Shown here piece after piece: positions 61,330-64,000 of a stretch of DNA of 64,000 bases; position 1 is the first letter of the stretch; the number at the start of each line of letters is the position of its first letter. Position numbers and translations under genes: made by a program. The notes beneath the pieces were generated by a model. The model was given only the letters and a program-made list of their open reading frames with translations. It made no database searches and was not told the origin of the DNA. The DNA comes from Loxodes magnus (Eukaryota; Ciliophora; Karyorelictea; Loxodida; Loxodidae), in NCBI GenBank assembly GCA_946699065.1, contig CAMPDV010001450.1:1-64000 (forward strand), given 5' to 3'.

Positions 61330-61852
61330 TCAAGATTTCACTTCTTTTGTAAATATTTTTCTGTATAATAGACCTTCTAAAAAGCAGTATAAATTACTCA
61401 TCAATTTCTATATCCTAAAGCTTTCTATTTCTTATTATTTTTAGAATAGCCAGTATTGTTTTAAAAAGTGTTCGAATTTTCTGCAATAATAGCATTAATT
61501 TCTTCACTTAAGTAGAAGAATTTTTTGCTGGCTGACTATTTGAAACCACGTTTTTGGGGTCTTTAGTCGATATACTTTTAAGAAATAAGCTTTCAGTTAA
61601 ATCAGTTAGTTGTTTAAATTTTACTTCAATTTATTAAATTCTGAACTTATCTGATTGTGAATTTTCGTTCTTTAGTTTTAAGGTGCTTGAAATAAGTTCT
61701 TTAGATTTTTCCTACAAATTTCTTGTAATTGGTATTAAAATTTATAATTTTCATTTTACATTATTTTAAACTATTGAAGGATGATTTTACTGATCTCTTT
61801 TTAAGAGAGATTTATCCTTTTTCTTCTAAATTAGTTGCAAGAATTTTTCCAT
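61330..61852 (-). pseudogene. gag-like zinc-knuckle protein A, right copy
   Basis: ATG at 61852, MEKFLQLIQKKKDK. One extra C (AGTCAGCCAGC against AGTAGCCAGC on the left) shifts the frame about 50 codons before the end. Past it, in the left-arm frame, the zinc knuckle reads CYYCRKFEHFLKQYW, keeping the first Cys that the left copy has lost. Neither arm therefore holds a fully intact version. Confidence 0.5.
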
Positions 61853-61899
61853 TTTTATATTAAATAATAAGTTATTAAAATAAAGTTAAAATATATAAG

Positions 61900-63080
61900 C
61901 AAAATAAGTTTCCTTGTAAGATGAAATTGGATCTTTCTTAAATGTATTTACTTAGATTTAAATATAAAAATAATTAAATAAAAAGGAATAAATCTTAGCA
62001 GTAGCTTTATATAGAATTAATTACTAAATAAATAAAATTTATTTAAGATTAAGTATTTCGACTACTCTAGAAGAGTTCCTTATAAAACAAAGTCTTAGTA
62101 TTCCTAAAATAGATTAATCTCTACTTGGATCAGCTTAATTATTACCAGACACAATTAGAAATAATAACCTTTAATATCTAAACTTAATAGGAATTTCAGT
62201 CAAAACTTTTGAATTCTTTTTGGAGATTAATATAAAATAGCTTGAGTTTATAGGAATATCCAACTATCAAGATTATATGATAGGGATTTATTTTTGTTGT
62301 TACAAAAGACTCCTAACATCTAATATTTACATCTAATATTTACATCTAAAAAACTTAGGATAACTTACAAATTAAGCTATTTAATAGATAGATAATTATT
62401 GATAGAAATTAACTTTGATACATTTAAAAGATATAAATAAATATTTGATAAGACTTTAGTCATTATATTCCGCTTGTAAAAATCTCTAATTAACAGAACT
62501 TAACAATATCAGCAATATGTCCATTGAGCCTCTAAAGTAGCTTAATCTAGCAAATAATTTATCTATATCTTTTAATTAATTTGAAACAATAAATGATAGT
62601 AACTGAATATCAACTTTAGCTAAAATTAAAAATCTTAGAATCTGAAGGCTTTAGAAATTAAATTTGGATTTTGTGAAAATTAATTTTATTCTAACTAGTT
62701 GCTTAAAGTTATAATCTTTAGGTATAAGATATTTAAAAATAGCTTTAGACTAATTTTTCCTGTTAGAGTCGAGATAAATTACTTCTATCCTGATTTAAAA
62801 GCCTAAGAATATTAAGATTGACTTTAAATAAATTTAACCTTATATACTTAGTAAAATGTTAGCAAAATTAAAAATTTTAAGGGGAATTAAATTTTTTAAG
62901 TTTATAAGATGCTAACTTTTATTTAGAAGTGCCATAAACTAGTTAATGAGTTCTGATAGATTGAATATTTAAATTATTTTTTAAGTTATTAATATTCAAA
63001 TAAATACATATTTAAAATAGCTAAGTCTTTCATTTTTTTCCTGCTTTTATATACTTAAAGTTTCTTTAACTCTGTAAATG
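61900..63080 (+). pseudogene. leucine-rich-repeat protein, right copy
   Basis: Mirror of 2851-4020. It reads LRLSISTTLEEFLIKQ, LSIPKIDQSLLGSAQLLPD, NLQYLNLIGISVKTF and, after the one-base shift shared with the left arm, LLQKTPNIQYLHL, SIEPLKQLNLANNLS and KNLRI-W-RLQKLNLDF. A short duplication near 62330 (TCTAATATTTACA twice) is an extra difference from the left copy. Confidence 0.6.
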
Positions 63081-63682
63081 TTTGTTAAGCATAAATCTCT
63101 CTCAATGATTTATTTTAAATGTCTTATATAAATAAATTAAATAAAAGTTTTTTTATTTAATAAGATTATCTATCAATATAGTAGAAATTTAATCAAGTAT
63201 CCTTTTATAATTTGTTAAGATTTATTTAATAGATAAATGCTTTAATTTCTGTATTTTGCTATAATCTTAAATTATATAATCAATTTTATAAATTAAAAGG
63301 GATTAAATAAAATACTAGATAGAAGCTTTTTATTTATTTAGGTTATTATGCTTATACAAGTATTATACAACTGCATGTATCAATATTATTATACATTTCC
63401 TTCTAATAACAACTTACAGAGAATAAACTTGCAAATATAAGTAAGAAAATACTTTCAACATATCTGGTTATTTTAATCTTTAAGGGTAATTTAGGAGAAA
63501 AATATATAAACATAAAAGAAAATTTATCTAGATATAAGAAATATAGCAAAGTAATTAAGTTGTTTAAACAGATGAGTATATCAATCAACTTACCAAAGCT
63601 AAACCTTAAGTTATTTATAATGTAAAATTAATTTATTATTCATTTATATTCTTTTTATTAAACCTTATTATTATATATTTTT
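63081..63682. other. AT-rich spacer, no gene seen
   Basis: Mirror of 2244-2850. Confidence 0.5.
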
Positions 63683-64000
63683 AAAACCGCCATAGTTGTT
63701 CTAAGATGACAACAAGGTCATCTTCATCAGAGGTTGGGGAAGTTATGTACCCATAAACGACTTTATGTCTTCCTCTGCTTTGGTTTGGCCTCGAGACATA
63801 AGATTCTTAGACCTTCGACACTGGCTTGGCTTAGTTTAGCTTAGTTTAGTTTTAATTCTGGAACGAAAAAGAAATAATATTGCGAGCTTCATCAGAGGTG
63901 GGGAATTTAAGTACCCATAATTGACACATGTCGTCCTCTGCTTTGGTGATGCAATGAGACACAATCCTGCCATGTCCTTGGACCTCCAACAAGTAGAAAA
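63683..64000 (+). mobile_element. SINE-like element, right copy (cut by window end)
   Basis: First ~318 bp of the element, including both internal related segments. The tandem repeats and 3' stem-loop would lie beyond 64000. Nearly identical to the left copy and more different from the central one, as expected if it was copied with the arms. Confidence 0.8.

Larger units (their letters stand above)
47858..64000. repeat. right arm of giant inverted repeat
   Basis: Inverted near-identical copy of 1923-18275. It carries the same genes in mirror order and orientation: C2H2 gene A, C2H2 gene B, degenerate fragment, ORF1-like gene, two zinc-knuckle genes, LRR gene and the start of the SINE-like element. 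Differences are single bases, one-base indels and one deletion. Some copies are intact here and broken on the left (zinc-knuckle gene B), others the reverse. The arm continues past the window end. Confidence 0.95.

Noticed and set aside
1-64000. Tetrahymena germline Tlr/Maverick-type element as an explanation for the inverted structure
   Set aside because: The arms carry no recognised integrase, polymerase B, packaging ATPase or capsid genes, and the content looks like host-type genes plus non-LTR passengers. The 19-20 bp repeats recall Tlr ends but sit in a 500-bp element with its own 3' terminus.
1923-64000. Palindrome as an assembly artefact
   Set aside because: The arms differ by indels, a 222-bp deletion and substitutions, and the inner paralogues are clearly diverged. 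A simple duplicated contig would be identical. Long reads would settle it.
1-64000. CRISPR arrays, rRNA genes, telomere repeats
   Set aside because: None seen. The only regular arrays are the 19-20 bp repeats of the SINE-like element and a short GATA microsatellite.

Overview
The window is AT-rich ciliate nuclear DNA. TAA and TAG occur inside nearly every recognisable gene at glutamine-like positions, so the standard code fails. TGA also occurs in frame repeatedly, and almost always where the protein family has tryptophan, while the same genes appear to end at a TGA. This fits a karyorelict-type code (TAA/TAG = Gln, TGA = Trp or stop by context, as in Loxodes). A Condylostoma-type code is not excluded. 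The rival reading is a TGA-stop ciliate such as Tetrahymena, with germline DNA decaying by TGG to TGA. One 5.1-kb gene has about 18 such TGAs but only two frame breaks. Very short introns (17 and 19 nt) fit at single sites in two genes.

Layout: two near-identical inverted arms of about 16 kb (1923-18275 and 47858-64000) flank a unique centre of about 29.6 kb. Reading inward, each arm holds a ~500-bp GC-richer SINE-like element, a leucine-rich-repeat gene, two small convergent zinc-knuckle (gag-like) genes, a coiled-coil ORF1-like gene, a degenerate fragment, and two related C2H2 zinc-finger genes (B, then A). Inside the arms lies an older, diverged inverted duplication of a ubiquitin-protease gene. 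Its left copy is the 3' end of a large intact gene. Its right copy is truncated and decaying.

The most striking gene (19044-24154, minus) reads as one protein of about 1,700 residues: signal peptide, ANF-receptor-like ligand-binding region, about eight or nine membrane segments, coiled linker, RING-like zinc finger, and a USP deubiquitinase with its catalytic residues.

The centre carries a choline-transporter-like (SLC44) gene broken by an 818-bp retroelement with a 15-bp target-site duplication, a third USP remnant, a third LRR copy, two unknown ORFs, a third SINE copy, a decayed non-LTR reverse transcriptase, and a third zinc-finger gene split by another ORF1-like element. The reverse transcriptase, the SINEs and the ORF1-like elements share a 3'-terminal motif, suggesting one retrotransposition machinery with several passengers. 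Three gene families (LRR, USP, C2H2) each occur at least three times, so the locus looks like a repeatedly duplicated, retroelement-rich cluster. Long stretches between genes show nothing recognisable. Because such a code leaves no frame closed, openness alone was not used as evidence for a gene.
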